DNA from: JAIQGF01 sp051006995 | GTDB lineage: Bacteria; Acidobacteriota; Terriglobia; Terriglobales; Acidobacteriaceae | Assembly: GCA_051006995.1 (NCBI GenBank) | Contig: JBPCSQ010000012.1 | Span: 30,783-94,782 of the forward strand | Length of the DNA: 64,000 bases | Reading direction: 5' to 3' | Shown: positions 27,633-38,900 of the stretch, one piece after another | How positions within the stretch are numbered: the stretch's first letter is position 1 | How the letters are laid out: each line of letters starts with the position of its first letter | The notes under the pieces: model-generated | Database searches by the model: none | The model's input: the letters and a program-made list of their open reading frames with translations, nothing else | What the model was told of the DNA's origin: nothing | Translations under genes and position numbers: made by a program

Positions 27633-27956
27633 ATGCCGGGATTCATGCTCAACCAGACATCGACCGTGCTCTGCTCACACGCAGGACAGGCGCAACCAAC
27701 CGTCGTGAATCCGCGCGTAATGGCACAGGATGTGCCGACCGTGTTCGTGACTTCGCCGTACGTGATCGCCGGCTGCGCCTTGCCTCCGCCCCCGGCGGCA
27801 AACGGGCCATGTGTTACCGCGCAGTTCATCACAGCTTCGACCCGGGTGCTCTCGAACGGCCAGCCGCTACTCCTGATTGACAGTCAGGCGATCTGTGCTC
27901 CGTCGGGAACGCCCGTGATTGTGGTGATGACCCAGACGCGCGTCTTCGCGCAATGA
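27633..27956 (+). CDS. eCIS PAAR-like spike tip protein
   Basis: The 107-residue protein is of the PAAR-like tip type found in eCIS. It has a CSH motif near the N-terminus (VLCSHAGQAQ), central IAGCALPPPP, and a terminal strand block SNGQPLLLIDSQAICAPSGT. Cysteine and histidine residues could bind the metal that stabilises the tip. It caps the spike and sharpens it for membrane puncture. It lies between the spike and gp25 genes, the usual position. Confidence 0.85.
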   Translation: MPGFMLNQTSTVLCSHAGQAQPTVVNPRVMAQDVPTVFVTSPYVIAGCALPPPPAANGPCVTAQFITASTRVLSNGQPLLLIDSQAICAPSGTPVIVVMTQTRVFAQ

Positions 27957-27962
27957 GGAACG

Positions 27963-28334
27963 ATGTTCAACGTCTCATTTCCGTATCGATTCGATGGGCG
28001 TGGCCACACCGCCGGTTCGAGCGATGACGATCACATTCGCGAGCTGATCGAGCAGGTCCTCTTCACTGCGCCCGGCGAACGCGTGAACCGGCCCGAGTTC
28101 GGCAGTGGGCTTATGCAGCTCGTGTTCGCGCCCAACAGCTCGGAAATGGCGGCCGCGACCCAGTTCCTCGTGCAAGGCGCGCTCCAGCAGAACCTGTCCG
28201 ACTTGATCGAGGTGAACAAGGTTGAGGTCGCTATCGACGATAGCACTCTGACAATCGCCGTGGAGTACATCGTGCGCCGCACACAACAACCGCAATCGGC
28301 AACGTTTACACGTGGAGGAGGGCTCTCGCAGTGA
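27963..28334 (+). CDS. eCIS baseplate wedge protein (gp25-like)
   Basis: This 123-residue protein is a clear gp25/gpW-family wedge component. It contains HIRELIEQVLFTAPGERVNR, followed by PEFGSGLMQLVF, the signature (with the EFG turn) that locks the first sheath ring onto the baseplate. The last ten codons overlap the next gene start by four bases (GTGA). Confidence 0.95.
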   Translation: MFNVSFPYRFDGRGHTAGSSDDDHIRELIEQVLFTAPGERVNRPEFGSGLMQLVFAPNSSEMAAATQFLVQGALQQNLSDLIEVNKVEVAIDDSTLTIAVEYIVRRTQQPQSATFTRGGGLSQ

Positions 28335-30904
28335 TCTATCGCTGCTGTGACGACACGCGCCGCCGAGACGCCCTAGAGAACCAGCCGCCGGCATCTCCGC
28401 CACGCGCGCCAATCAACGGCATCGACTTCCTCGAAGTGGTGGACCGGCCCAGCGATCCTGAAAATATCCGCCAGACGGTGTTGCAGGTGCACTTCGTGCT
28501 TCCGCTAGAGCCCGCTAGCCTAACTGCGGAGAACGTTCGCATCGCCGGCGGCGAGCGCATCCGCACGATCACGGTCATCCGCGCCGATGCGGCGGCTGCT
28601 TCGCCTCCCGGCGATCCCAAGCTTCTGACCGTTCGTGTCAAGGAGCCGGGCGATTTCTCCACATACACGCTGCGCCTCGTCGATCCCGCGCGACCCAACC
28701 TGCCTCCCGATGGTTTCGACTCGGTGCTGTCGAGTGTCGACTTTTCCTTCAAGGCAGGCTGCCCGAGCGAATTCGACTGCCGCCCGGAGACTTGTCCGCC
28801 ACCTTCGAACCCGAAAGCCGACATTTCATATCTTGCGAAGGATTACGCGAGCTTCCGCCAACTGATGCTCGATCGTATGGCGACGATTATGCCGCAGTGG
28901 CAGGAGCGCAATGCGGCGGACCTCGGCATCGTCCTCGTCGAGTTACTGGCTTACATCGGCGACTATCTCAGCTACGAGCAAGATGCAGTCGCGACCGAAG
29001 CGTACCTGCGCACCGCACGCCGCAGGACCTCGGTGCGCCGGCACGTGCGGGTCGTCGGTTATCCCATGCACGATGGCCGAAACGCTCGCGCGTGGGTGCA
29101 ATTCCAAGTCCGCGAGGACGTCCAGAACCTCAAGATCCCGGCTGGCCCTGGCGCTCAGTTACTGACGAGGGTGAGCCAGCAGGCGCCTGTCCTGAAGTTC
29201 GGCACCTCTGGATACGGCGAGGCGTTGCGAGAAAAGCCGCAGATCTTCGAGCTGATGGACGATGTCGTGCTGTTCGCCGAGCACAACCGCATGACGTTTT
29301 ATACGTGGGGGGCCCGCGAGTGCTGTTTGCCGCAGGGCACGACTTCCGCGTACTTCCGTGGGCGCCTTCCGAACTTGAAACCGGGCATGGTGTTGGTGCT
29401 CCGAGAGGTGCGCGGACCAAAAACCGGAGCCGCCGCCGATGCCGATCCCGCGCGTGCGTGTGCCGTGCGTCTGACCAGCGTGACCGCCATGCAGGATCCG
29501 ATCGGCGGATTGTTCGACGATCCCCGGTCGGCCTCTGTAATCGAAATCACAAAAGTCGAATGGGCGGACGACGACCGACTGCCGTTTCCGCTGTGCATCT
29601 CGAGCGATACGCAGCAAGGGTACTTCGACGGCGTCAGCGTTGCGCTCGGCAACGTCGCGCTCGCGGATGAAGGCGCGAGTGTGTCCGAGCAACTCGATCC
29701 AGTGCCCCCACCGAACCCAGCCCTCACCTTGGTTTCGACCGGTCTACAGCAGGCCTGCCAGACCCGCACCGAAATCGGCGGTGGATCGGAGATCCAGCCC
29801 TCCGGCATACGGTATCGTCCACACCTGAAGCAGTCGCCGCTCACCTTCGCGGATCCTTACGACAAATCAGCGCCGGCGCGTGCGGCGATCTCCGGCCGCA
29901 CCCTGGTCGATCTGAAGCCCGCGATCACTCTGATCTCCGGTGGGGATTCGTCGCAGCAGTGGCTGCCGCAGCACGACCTGCTCAAGAGCCATCCTGAGGA
30001 TCGCCACTTTGTCGCCGAGCCGGAGGATGACGGCACGCCTGTCCTGCGCTTCGGCGATGACGTACTCGGGATGAGTCCCGCAGCGGACGTCGTGCTCGCG
30101 GCCACGTATCGCGTCGGCAACGGCGCCGCCGGAAACGTCGGCACCGATTCGATCGTGCATGTGGCCAGCAACCGGCCAGAACTGGTGACGGATCTTGCGA
30201 ACCCTGTCGTGGTTGCAGTCACGAACCCGCTTCCCGCGACTGGTGGCCTCGACCCCGAACCTCTCGAGGAAGTCCGTCAGCGCGCGCCCTACGCATTTCG
30301 CGTGCAGCAACGAGCCGTAACCGAGGCCGACTACGCCGACATCGCGCAGCGTTGCGATCCGACGTTGCAGCGTGCCACCGCAACCTTCCGCTGGACGGGA
30401 AGCTGGCGCACAGCATTCATCGCAGCTGATCGTAAGGGCGGAGCTGCCGTCGACGAGGGTTTCCGCCTCAAGCTTGAAAGATGCATGGACCAATACCGGA
30501 TGGCCGGGCAGGACGTGGACGTGCAGGCGCCGGTGCCCGTGTCGCTCGAGCTGGAGATGACTATCTGCGTGAAGCCCGACTACTTCAAGGCCGACGTGGA
30601 AGCTGCGATGCGGCAGAAGCTCAGCAATCGCGCTCTACCCGACGGCACACTCGGAGCGTTTCATCCAGATAACTTCACCTTCGGGCAGACGGTATATCTA
30701 AGCGCAATTTACGAGATCGTGCAGCACACCGACGGCGTCGAGTCCGTCCAGATCACGAAATTCCAGCGGCAGGGAAGCAAGCTGAACGAAGGCCTCAAGA
30801 CGGGTCGGCTCAACTTCACGGGTCTCGAGATCCCGCGCCTCGACAACGATCCCAATTTTCCCGAGCACGGCAAGCTCACGCTCAACATGGCAGGAGGACG
30901 CTGA
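28331..30904 (+). CDS. eCIS baseplate assembly protein 1 (gp6/gpJ-like)
   Basis: The 857-residue product matches the long gp6/J-like wedge proteins of eCIS. It has a cysteine-bearing N-terminal domain of 170 residues, then ISYLAKDYASFRQLMLDRMA, DLGIVLVELLAYIGDYLSYE and TEAYLRTARRRTSVRRHVRV. The C-terminal half has the canonical baseplate-J block (AVTEADYADIAQR) and a last domain VNKFxF-like. Dimers of this protein form the wedge ring that holds the baseplate in its metastable state. It uses a GTG start overlapping the gp25 stop, and its stop overlaps the next start. Confidence 0.93.
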   Translation: MIYRCCDDTRRRDALENQPPASPPRAPINGIDFLEVVDRPSDPENIRQTVLQVHFVLPLEPASLTAENVRIAGGERIRTITVIRADAAAASPPGDPKLLTVRVKEPGDFSTYTLRLVDPARPNLPPDGFDSVLSSVDFSFKAGCPSEFDCRPETCPPPSNPKADISYLAKDYASFRQLMLDRMATIMPQWQERNAADLGIVLVELLAYIGDYLSYEQDAVATEAYLRTARRRTSVRRHVRVVGYPMHDGRNARAWVQFQVREDVQNLKIPAGPGAQLLTRVSQQAPVLKFGTSGYGEALREKPQIFELMDDVVLFAEHNRMTFYTWGARECCLPQGTTSAYFRGRLPNLKPGMVLVLREVRGPKTGAAADADPARACAVRLTSVTAMQDPIGGLFDDPRSASVIEITKVEWADDDRLPFPLCISSDTQQGYFDGVSVALGNVALADEGASVSEQLDPVPPPNPALTLVSTGLQQACQTRTEIGGGSEIQPSGIRYRPHLKQSPLTFADPYDKSAPARAAISGRTLVDLKPAITLISGGDSSQQWLPQHDLLKSHPEDRHFVAEPEDDGTPVLRFGDDVLGMSPAADVVLAATYRVGNGAAGNVGTDSIVHVASNRPELVTDLANPVVVAVTNPLPATGGLDPEPLEEVRQRAPYAFRVQQRAVTEADYADIAQRCDPTLQRATATFRWTGSWRTAFIAADRKGGAAVDEGFRLKLERCMDQYRMAGQDVDVQAPVPVSLELEMTICVKPDYFKADVEAAMRQKLSNRALPDGTLGAFHPDNFTFGQTVYLSAIYEIVQHTDGVESVQITKFQRQGSKLNEGLKTGRLNFTGLEIPRLDNDPNFPEHGKLTLNMAGGR

Positions 30905-33699
30905 TGCCCGATTGCACGGGGACCGCGACTTGCACCTGCGGATGCTGCGCCGGCATCGCCATAGAGACGCCGCAGGCGATCGAGAACCGCGCCGGGCTCG
31001 ACGCGATCGCCTACCGCGTCGGGAAACACGCGCAGTTCAAGGCCACCCTGCTGGCTCGCCTGCGCTCGTCACGCCAGCTCGCGCTGGACGGTCTGCGCAC
31101 GCGCGAGGACACCGATTTCACAATCGCGCTCCTCGACGCGTTTTCGACGATGGGCGACGTGCTCACGTTCTACACCGAGCGCGTCGCGAACGAAGTTTAC
31201 CTTCGCACCGCGACGGAACGGACGTCGGTTTTGAACCTCGCGGAGCTGATTGGCTACGAGCTGCGCCCGGGTGTCGCGGCCAGCACGCTGCTCGCGTTCA
31301 CAGTCGAGGAAAACGCGGGATCCGTCAGCACCGCAGCCGCCGGCGCCGTGCTGGCGCAGGTGATTCCGCAGGCGCCGCCCACCATCTACATCGACGCCGG
31401 GACCAAGGTGCAAAGCATTCCGGGCCCGGGCGAAAAACCACAGACGTTTGAGACCGCAGAGGCAATTACAGCGCGTGGCGAGTGGAACGCGATTTTGCCG
31501 CTGCTGACGCAACCGCAGCACGTGAAAACGTCGTCTGCGAGGTTCGTGCTGGCTGGTTCGCAGTCGAACCTCAAAGTCGGCGACGTAATCCTTGTCATCG
31601 ACGAAAAGGACGAGCGCAAGGCGCTGCGGTTGCTGAACGTCACCGTCCTCACCGGCACAAAAACCAAAACAACGCTGAGCAGAGACACGTCTACGACATT
31701 CGTTGATGTGGCAAAAATCGAGCCTGGTGCTATCGGATACGAGCCGCCGAAGTTCACTTCTCCGACGCTCGTGTCCGGCAAGATCAGTGACTTCAAGCCA
31801 AACACGCCGCTGACATCGCAGGCGACCCAAGAAATCGTCAAGAAGCGCTGGGGCAGCGATACCCTGATCGCACTGGCAAAAACACAGCGCTGGGATGTCG
31901 ACCAGCTTTCGACCTTGATTGACGAGGCTGTAGCGCAAACCCCGGCAGCTTCTGGCCAGGTGCTTGTCTTCCGCCAGCACGCGTCACTGTTCGGACATAA
32001 CGCTCCGAATTGGTATTCGCTGCCCGCAAGCATGCGGCCTGTCGACGCGGAGGTTCTTAGTAGGGGGCGCGTAACGAAGAAGATCATCAAGAACCAAGAT
32101 GAGCCGGCGTTCCCTGACAACTGGGAGAACTGGAAGCTTTCCAATAATGCTGCAGACGGCAACTACCTGATCTACCTCGACAAGACCTACCCGGAGATCA
32201 AGCCGGGAAGCTGGATCGTGGTCTCGACTCCCAAGGCCAGCCGCATCCTCCAGGTACTGGCTGTCGCAGAGGTGGACCACAGCGAGTTCTCGATTTCGGG
32301 CAAGCTGACGCGTCTGACCGTCAAGGCCGATTCAGCGATTGCCGACTTTGGCCTGCGCGACACCTCGATTCTTTGCCAGAGCGAATCGCTTCCGCTCGCG
32401 CCTGTCCCGATTCCCGATGACGTCTCGGGAAAGATCATCGTCTTGAATCGGGCTTATGTCCGAATTCAGGCCGGTCGCAAAGTCGTCATCAGTGGCGAAC
32501 GCGCGGATGCCGACAGTGTGAGCGCCGCCGAAGCGCGCACCCTTGCCGGCGTTGCGCTCGAACGAGGCCTCACTGTTCTGACGCTCGACAAGTCTCTCTC
32601 GTATCCGTACAAGCGCCCGACGGTAAGTGTCAGTGCGAACGTCGCCGATGCGACGAACGGCGAAACGGTCCAGGAAACTCTCGGGAGCGGCGACGGCAGT
32701 CAGGCGTTCCAAAGTTTCGTCCTCAAGCAGTCTCCCCTGACCTACGTCAGCGCGAGCACGCCGTCCGGTACGCAGAGTACTCTCCAGATCCGCGTCAACG
32801 GCCTGCTTTGGAAAGAAGCCCCGTTCTTCTTTGGCCACGATGCCAACGAGCACATCTACGTCACGCGCCAGGACAACGACGGCAATACGACCGTCACGTT
32901 CGGCGATGGAAAAACAGGAGCCCGGCTTCCTACGGGACAACAGAACGTGGTCGCGCAGTATCGGCGCGGCATCGGCAAGGGCGGGCTGCTTCGCGCAAAT
33001 CAGCTCTCACTGATGCTGGCGCGCCCGCTCGGTGTTCGTGGAGCAACGAATCCAGCCGCGACAGAAGGCGCCGATGATCCCGAGCGGCTAGAAGACGCAC
33101 GCCAGAACGCCACATTGACGATCAAGTCGCTCGGTCGCGCCGTCTCGCTTCAGGACTACGAAGATTTCGCGCGTGCGTTCGCGGGCATCGGCAAGGCCAT
33201 GGCGAGTTGGACTTGGACCGGCGAAGAACGAATCGTCCTGCTCACGGTCGCTGGTGCAAACGGCGCGGCGATCGACCCGGAAGGCCCGCTCTACAAGAAT
33301 CTACAAGCCGCCCTTGCTGCGGGTTCGGAGCCCTGGGTCACGGTCAAGATGTCTCCGCACGACCCGCTCACGTTCAGGGTGACGGGGACCGTGGCGGTCG
33401 ATGCGGAATACGACGCGAAGGAAGTAGCCCGGAACGTCGAAGCCGCATTGCGAAGCACGTTCTCGTTCGCCAACCGCCAGTTCGGACAACCGGTCCACAA
33501 GAGCGAAGTCATAGCCGCAATTCAGATGGTGGAGGGCGTTGTCTCGGTCGACTTGACCGCCCTCTATCGGTCCGATGCATCGCCTGGGCTCAACAATGAT
33601 CTCGTTGCTGCCGCCCCGAGGCCTGGCAAGAATGAGATATTCGCCGCGCAGTTGCTCACGATCGATCCAGCGCCCCTCGGACTGGTGGTGACCCAATGA
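30904..33699 (+). CDS. eCIS baseplate assembly protein 2 (gp6/gpJ-like)
   Basis: The 931-residue product is a second, divergent J-like wedge protein. It begins with a cysteine-rich tip (CTCGCC) and shows the conserved motif DFTIALLDAFSTMGDVLTFY, then ERVANEVYLRTATERTSVLN and LIGYELRPGVAAS. The C-terminal part repeats the baseplate-J block (AVSLQDYEDFARAFAG). Pairs of unequal J-like genes are usual in eCIS (Pvc11/Pvc12). Start and stop overlap both neighbours, so the stoichiometry is probably kept by coupled translation. Confidence 0.92.
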   Translation: MPDCTGTATCTCGCCAGIAIETPQAIENRAGLDAIAYRVGKHAQFKATLLARLRSSRQLALDGLRTREDTDFTIALLDAFSTMGDVLTFYTERVANEVYLRTATERTSVLNLAELIGYELRPGVAASTLLAFTVEENAGSVSTAAAGAVLAQVIPQAPPTIYIDAGTKVQSIPGPGEKPQTFETAEAITARGEWNAILPLLTQPQHVKTSSARFVLAGSQSNLKVGDVILVIDEKDERKALRLLNVTVLTGTKTKTTLSRDTSTTFVDVAKIEPGAIGYEPPKFTSPTLVSGKISDFKPNTPLTSQATQEIVKKRWGSDTLIALAKTQRWDVDQLSTLIDEAVAQTPAASGQVLVFRQHASLFGHNAPNWYSLPASMRPVDAEVLSRGRVTKKIIKNQDEPAFPDNWENWKLSNNAADGNYLIYLDKTYPEIKPGSWIVVSTPKASRILQVLAVAEVDHSEFSISGKLTRLTVKADSAIADFGLRDTSILCQSESLPLAPVPIPDDVSGKIIVLNRAYVRIQAGRKVVISGERADADSVSAAEARTLAGVALERGLTVLTLDKSLSYPYKRPTVSVSANVADATNGETVQETLGSGDGSQAFQSFVLKQSPLTYVSASTPSGTQSTLQIRVNGLLWKEAPFFFGHDANEHIYVTRQDNDGNTTVTFGDGKTGARLPTGQQNVVAQYRRGIGKGGLLRANQLSLMLARPLGVRGATNPAATEGADDPERLEDARQNATLTIKSLGRAVSLQDYEDFARAFAGIGKAMASWTWTGEERIVLLTVAGANGAAIDPEGPLYKNLQAALAAGSEPWVTVKMSPHDPLTFRVTGTVAVDAEYDAKEVARNVEAALRSTFSFANRQFGQPVHKSEVIAAIQMVEGVVSVDLTALYRSDASPGLNNDLVAAAPRPGKNEIFAAQLLTIDPAPLGLVVTQ

Positions 33700-35909
33700 G
33701 CCTGGACCTCGAGAAGATCTATTCGTTGCTGCCTGCAATCTATCGCGTCCGCGATGTCGAGCTCGCGGAGCAGCTCGGCGGGTTCCTGGATCCTTCTGAA
33801 GCTGAGGAACTTCAGCAGCTGATCGCGATTCAGACGCCACGGACGGCGCGCCAGGAGAGCCGCATCGTCGAACTCCAGGACAAGCGGCGACGTGGTCCAC
33901 TCAAGGCACTGTTCTCGATCCTGTCCGAGCAGGTGGAGGTGCTCGAAGCGAGTCTGGAACAGGCATACGACGACCAGTTCATCGAGACGTGCCAGGAGTG
34001 GGTCGTGCCGTATCTCGCCGACTTGGTGGGCGCGCGCGGCATTTACGAATTTCCCAACGCGCCGTTCAGCATGCGCGCGCTCGTCGCGAACACCATCTCG
34101 TACCGGCAGCGCAAGGGAACCGTCTCGGTCCTGGAGAAGCTCGCCCGTGACGTCACCGGCTGGGACGCCGCTGTCGTCGAGTTCTTTCAGGTGCTCGGCG
34201 TGTCGCAATACATGAACCACGTGCGTCCGCAGAACCTGGCGACCGCTTCGATCCGCGGTGCCGATCGCCAACTGCTGAACACTCCGTTCGACCGAACCGC
34301 CCACACTGCGGAGGTTCGCAACATCGAGAGCCGACGCGGCAAGTACAACATCCCAAACGTCGGCATTTTCCTGTGGCGGATCCGGGCGAACCCGATCACC
34401 CATGCGCCCGCGTTTCGTGTAGATGATCGTCGTTACCTGTTCGACGCGATCGGCCGCGACACTCAGCTGTACACCCGACCGAAGACGCTGTCGCCCGATT
34501 CTGCACTCTCCGGCCCGCTGAACGTTCCGATGCCGATCAGCCGCCGGCGTCTGGATTCAAACCTGGCGGACTGCGGTGCCATCAGTCTCAACGGCGCGCC
34601 GATCACGACCATTGAGCCCAGCATCGTGTTGTACGTCGACATTGATCCTGGAAGTCCGCCTGCGGCTCTTCCAGCACGCGCCTGCTACCTCGCAGATGAT
34701 CCCAGTTCCGGCGGCTGGGCGCACGAACCGGATGATGCCATTGGCATTGATCCGGTCCTCGGCCGAATTGCGTTACCGTCGAACTTCCCGCCCGTATCGA
34801 ACGTTCGCGTGCAGTATCACTACGGCTTTCCGGCGAATCTGGGGGGCGGCGAATACGCGCGCAGGCTCGCTTCGGACGCGGCCATCTTCATCAAGGTCCC
34901 CGGCGATGCGCCGACGATCCAGCAGGGGCTTGAACTGGCGAGGACCCGCATCACCGGGTCCTCGCAATCGGCAATCGTCGAGATTCAGAACAACGACTAC
35001 TACTTCGAGACCCCCTGTGTCGACGTGCCCGCCGGCGCGAACATCGAACTTCGAGCGCACGACAAGGTCAGGCCTGTGCTGGTGCTGTCCGGCGACATGA
35101 TCGTGACTGGGCGAGAAGGCAACGACGCTGAGTCGTCATTTGCGATGGACGGTTTGCTCGTCGCGGGGGGCAATCTGATCGTCCCCGCAAACAACAGCGC
35201 TGGAGCGCCGAATCAGCTGCGGCGGGTTCATCTGCGCCACTGCACATGGAGCCCCGCGGCGACGCCGGCCATTAGCGGTTCGCTCGCGCACGGACCGACG
35301 CGCTTGCATGTGGAGTCTGCCGACACCGAACTCTGCCTTGATCACTGCATCAGCGGCGCGATCGAAATCGCGGACGAAGCGTCCGCGATCCTGTGCAACA
35401 GCATCGTCGATTCGCTTGCCGCGACGAATGTCGCGTATGCCGGTCTCGACGGCGCAAGCGCCGGCGCGCCGCTACGGATACAAAACACCACGATCATCGG
35501 CAAGATCCACGCTCTTTACATCGATCTCGCCTCCAATGTGATCTTTGTCTCGGCAAACGCGGCCGGCGACACCTGGGGGCCGGTAGTCGCCGATCAGGTC
35601 CAACGTGGCTGCGTTCGGTTCAGCTACGTGCCGGACGGATCGCTTGTTCCGCGCACCTATCGTTGTCACCCCTCAAAGGACGATGATCCCAAGCCACGTC
35701 CTCAGTTCACATCGTTGCGCTTCGGCGACGCGGCCTATTGCCAGCTTGCCCCACAGTCTGGCGTCGCGATCACGGCCGGCGCTGACGATGGATCCGAAAT
35801 GGGCGCGTTTCACGATGTTTACCAGCCGCAGCGGGAAGCGAACCTGCGTGGCTCTTTACAGGAATACCTGCGCTTCGGGGTTGAGTCTGGAACCTTCTTC
35901 GTCACGTAG
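33696..35909 (+). CDS. eCIS gpI-like tail/baseplate protein
   Basis: The first 230 residues match the phage tail protein I family as found in eCIS: IYSLLPAIYRVRDVE, then FIETCQEWVVPYLADLVGAR and SMRALVANTISYRQRKGTVS. This domain joins wedge to fibre. The remaining 500 residues are beta-rich with a run of right-handed beta-helix-like repeats (about 440-640), a common fold for target-binding or fibre-attachment domains. At 737 residues it is far longer than phage gpI, an eCIS-type extension. It precedes the 1560-residue protein by 18 bases. Confidence 0.85.
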   Translation: MSLDLEKIYSLLPAIYRVRDVELAEQLGGFLDPSEAEELQQLIAIQTPRTARQESRIVELQDKRRRGPLKALFSILSEQVEVLEASLEQAYDDQFIETCQEWVVPYLADLVGARGIYEFPNAPFSMRALVANTISYRQRKGTVSVLEKLARDVTGWDAAVVEFFQVLGVSQYMNHVRPQNLATASIRGADRQLLNTPFDRTAHTAEVRNIESRRGKYNIPNVGIFLWRIRANPITHAPAFRVDDRRYLFDAIGRDTQLYTRPKTLSPDSALSGPLNVPMPISRRRLDSNLADCGAISLNGAPITTIEPSIVLYVDIDPGSPPAALPARACYLADDPSSGGWAHEPDDAIGIDPVLGRIALPSNFPPVSNVRVQYHYGFPANLGGGEYARRLASDAAIFIKVPGDAPTIQQGLELARTRITGSSQSAIVEIQNNDYYFETPCVDVPAGANIELRAHDKVRPVLVLSGDMIVTGREGNDAESSFAMDGLLVAGGNLIVPANNSAGAPNQLRRVHLRHCTWSPAATPAISGSLAHGPTRLHVESADTELCLDHCISGAIEIADEASAILCNSIVDSLAATNVAYAGLDGASAGAPLRIQNTTIIGKIHALYIDLASNVIFVSANAAGDTWGPVVADQVQRGCVRFSYVPDGSLVPRTYRCHPSKDDDPKPRPQFTSLRFGDAAYCQLAPQSGVAITAGADDGSEMGAFHDVYQPQREANLRGSLQEYLRFGVESGTFFVT

Positions 35910-35927
35910 CGACAGCGGAGGATGCAC

Positions 35928-38900
35928 ATGGCTGGCGATTTCAGTCGTAACACATTCGATCCGACGCGGAACTACTCCGGTGTGCTGTTGCAGCAGGGGC
36001 GCGTCCTGGTTGATGCCGATTGGAACGAGCAACTTTCGATTCAGCGCCACCTCGACTACACCGAGATCCGCGATGTTATCGGCGAGAGCGGCACGCCGAA
36101 GCACGGAACGGGCTTTGCGATTGCGCAAACGCCGCACGGCAACGATTTAGTCATTGGCGCGGGCCGCTACTACGTCGACGGACTGCTGTGCGAACTCGGC
36201 GCGGCGGCGCTGGCAGTTACGATTCCTGCCGGTCCCAATGACCGGATCGTTGTGTCGGACCTCGCTATCGACTGGACCGAATTCGCCGCGGGGCAATGGG
36301 TCCAGATCACTGCCAAACACCGCCCGACACTCACCATGCAGATCAAACAAGTCGATTCCGGCGCGCACACACTCACGGTTGACGCTGACGTTAGCGCCTA
36401 TCGCAATGCAGGCGTGGTTTCGCTTCGACGCGCTGTTACCTACACGACCCAGCCCTACTATCCCTCACCGGCGCTGGTGAACCCGGCGAGCCCGCCTACC
36501 GCTTCCGGGTTTACCGGCGTGACTCTCACCGGCAGCCACTATCTCGTCTATCTCGAGGCACGGAATGGAGAGGTTAACGCCCTTGAAGATCCGCGGATCC
36601 GGGAAAAAGCACTCGGCGGCCCCGACACGTCCGAGCGTCTCCAAACCGTGTGGCAGGTTCGATTCCTGGAAGTGAACCCGCTGAGCAGTCCGCCGTCGAG
36701 TCCGCTCTCAAGCCCGCTTTCGAGCCCGCCTTCAGGAGGGGCGCCGTGTTGCGGCGACTATCCCGAATGGGCAAACCTCACTGCGCCGCCGACCGGCAAA
36801 CTGAACGCGCAGACGGTCGCGCCGAAGGACAAATCCGGCCCGTGTGTGCTGCCTCCGACGGCCGGCTATCAACGCCTCGAAAATCAGCTATACCGCGTCG
36901 AGGTATTCCAGGGCGGCAGCACGCGCGCGGCGTCCACGTTTGTCTGGTCGCGTGACAACGCAAGTCTCGAAACGCAGATCAGCAACATCGACGGCGCGGA
37001 TGTTTACGTCACCAGCCTCGGCAAAGACGACGTTTTCAGCTTTGCCCCGAACCAGTGGGTGGAGCTCTTCTCGGTTTCGGAACCGCAGAGCACGCGATTC
37101 CTTGCGCAAATCAGCAAGCCGCCGGACACCGCCACGAAGAGGATCACCCTGAACCGCTCGGCCGCGAGCCTCAAGGGCCTTTCCGGACTGCGTCTGCGGC
37201 GCTGGGACATGACGGGCAGCGTTCCCACGAATGGCTTGGTGATAACTGCGGGGTGGATCGATCTGGAAGACGGCATTCAGGTGCAGTTCTCCGACGGCAG
37301 CTATCACACGGGTGACTACTGGCTGATTCCTGCGCGCACTGCAACGGGCGACATCGAGTGGCCACCGTTCACGCCCGGCGCCACGCCGGTTCCGCAGCCA
37401 CCGGTCGGCGTCAAGCGACACTTCGCTTGTCTGGCCACTCTGACCGTGCAGGGCGGTGTGTGGAACATTTACGACTGCCGGCAGAAGTTCCCACCGCTTA
37501 CCCACATCTGCGCGGACGACGTCTGCTACGAAGGCACCTGCGACATTCCAGGCATCACGACCGTCAAAGATGCAATCGACGAGCTCTGTCGCCAACGCGA
37601 TCTGCGCTTTCACAACCGCCATCTCCACGGGTGGGGGATCGTTTGTGGAATGCAAGTCACCTGCGGGCCCAATAGCGGCAACGTTCGGCGCAACGTGACG
37701 GTCCACTCCGGGTACGCCATCGATTGCGACGGTACCGACGTCCTGCTCCAGAAGGATCAAACGGTCGACGTCCTCACGCTTGCCAACCAACTGCCGCACA
37801 TCTCGTCGCCACCCTCTTCACCACCATCGTCTCCACCTTCCTCCAGTTTTCCGAACGGCGACTACTCGATCGTGCTGGATACCGGTGGTACCGTACACCT
37901 CGAGCCATACCTGCCTGAGAAGAACGTCTGGGACTCGATTCTCGATTCCACATTGTTGAAGAACGTCTACGATGATTGTGTCAAGCCGATTGCCGACTTT
38001 CTGGCGGGACAACTAAACACCTCCCCTCCTGCTGGCGACAAAGATCCTGTCGGGCTTCCGCAAAAGCGACTCAGCGCGTTAACGAACCTCGCCATCCAGT
38101 TCCAGAACCCGAACTCCGGCAGCTACGTCTTTGTTTCAGGTGGCGAAAACGAGAGCGGCCCGCAGGAGCACGAAATCCTTCGCGCGTTTTATAACGGGCT
38201 GAGAGCACACCTCCAGAGCGCGACCTTCTGCGGCATGTTCGATAACGTGCGGCCGTTCCCAATCGATTACCCGCTCGGCGGAGCGGACATGTCGACCATT
38301 TTTGGCAAAGACTTCAAAAGTCGTCTTCGCGTCGACCCGACCGGCGCACGCGGGTACACCGTCGGCGTCGATAACAAGATTCACGTCTACGACCTCCGCC
38401 AACAGCGGCTTGCTGTCATCCTCGATTTCCCGAACAGCGCCTCGGTCGTGCGCGACGTTGCATTCTCCGCTGATGGCAAGCAACTCTACGCTGTTGCGAC
38501 CACCAAGACCGGACAGCACTCAGTGTTCGCGGTTGCGGCTGTGACCGGCATGAAGCACGAGTGGAAAGACCCGGTGGTGATCGACGAGATATCGCTGGTG
38601 ACGCTGGCCACCGTTAGCACGATCAACAATGTTGTCTTCGCAATCGGCACGGGGCAGGGAGTTTTCCGCATTGATGTATACGGAACCGCGACGAAACTGA
38701 AGCCGCTGGTGCCGTTCAACGCATTCGGCCATCTCTCGGTCGACGACAGGACAGGGTTTGCGGTGGCGACGGGTCTCCACCTCGGATCGCCATCCCCAAG
38801 CCCCGGCACATTTGACGCAGTCTGGCTCGTCAACCTGAAGGATCCCGGGCCGGGGAGGATGGCGCAGCTCTCCGATAGCAATACGGTTAAGGGCGACACA

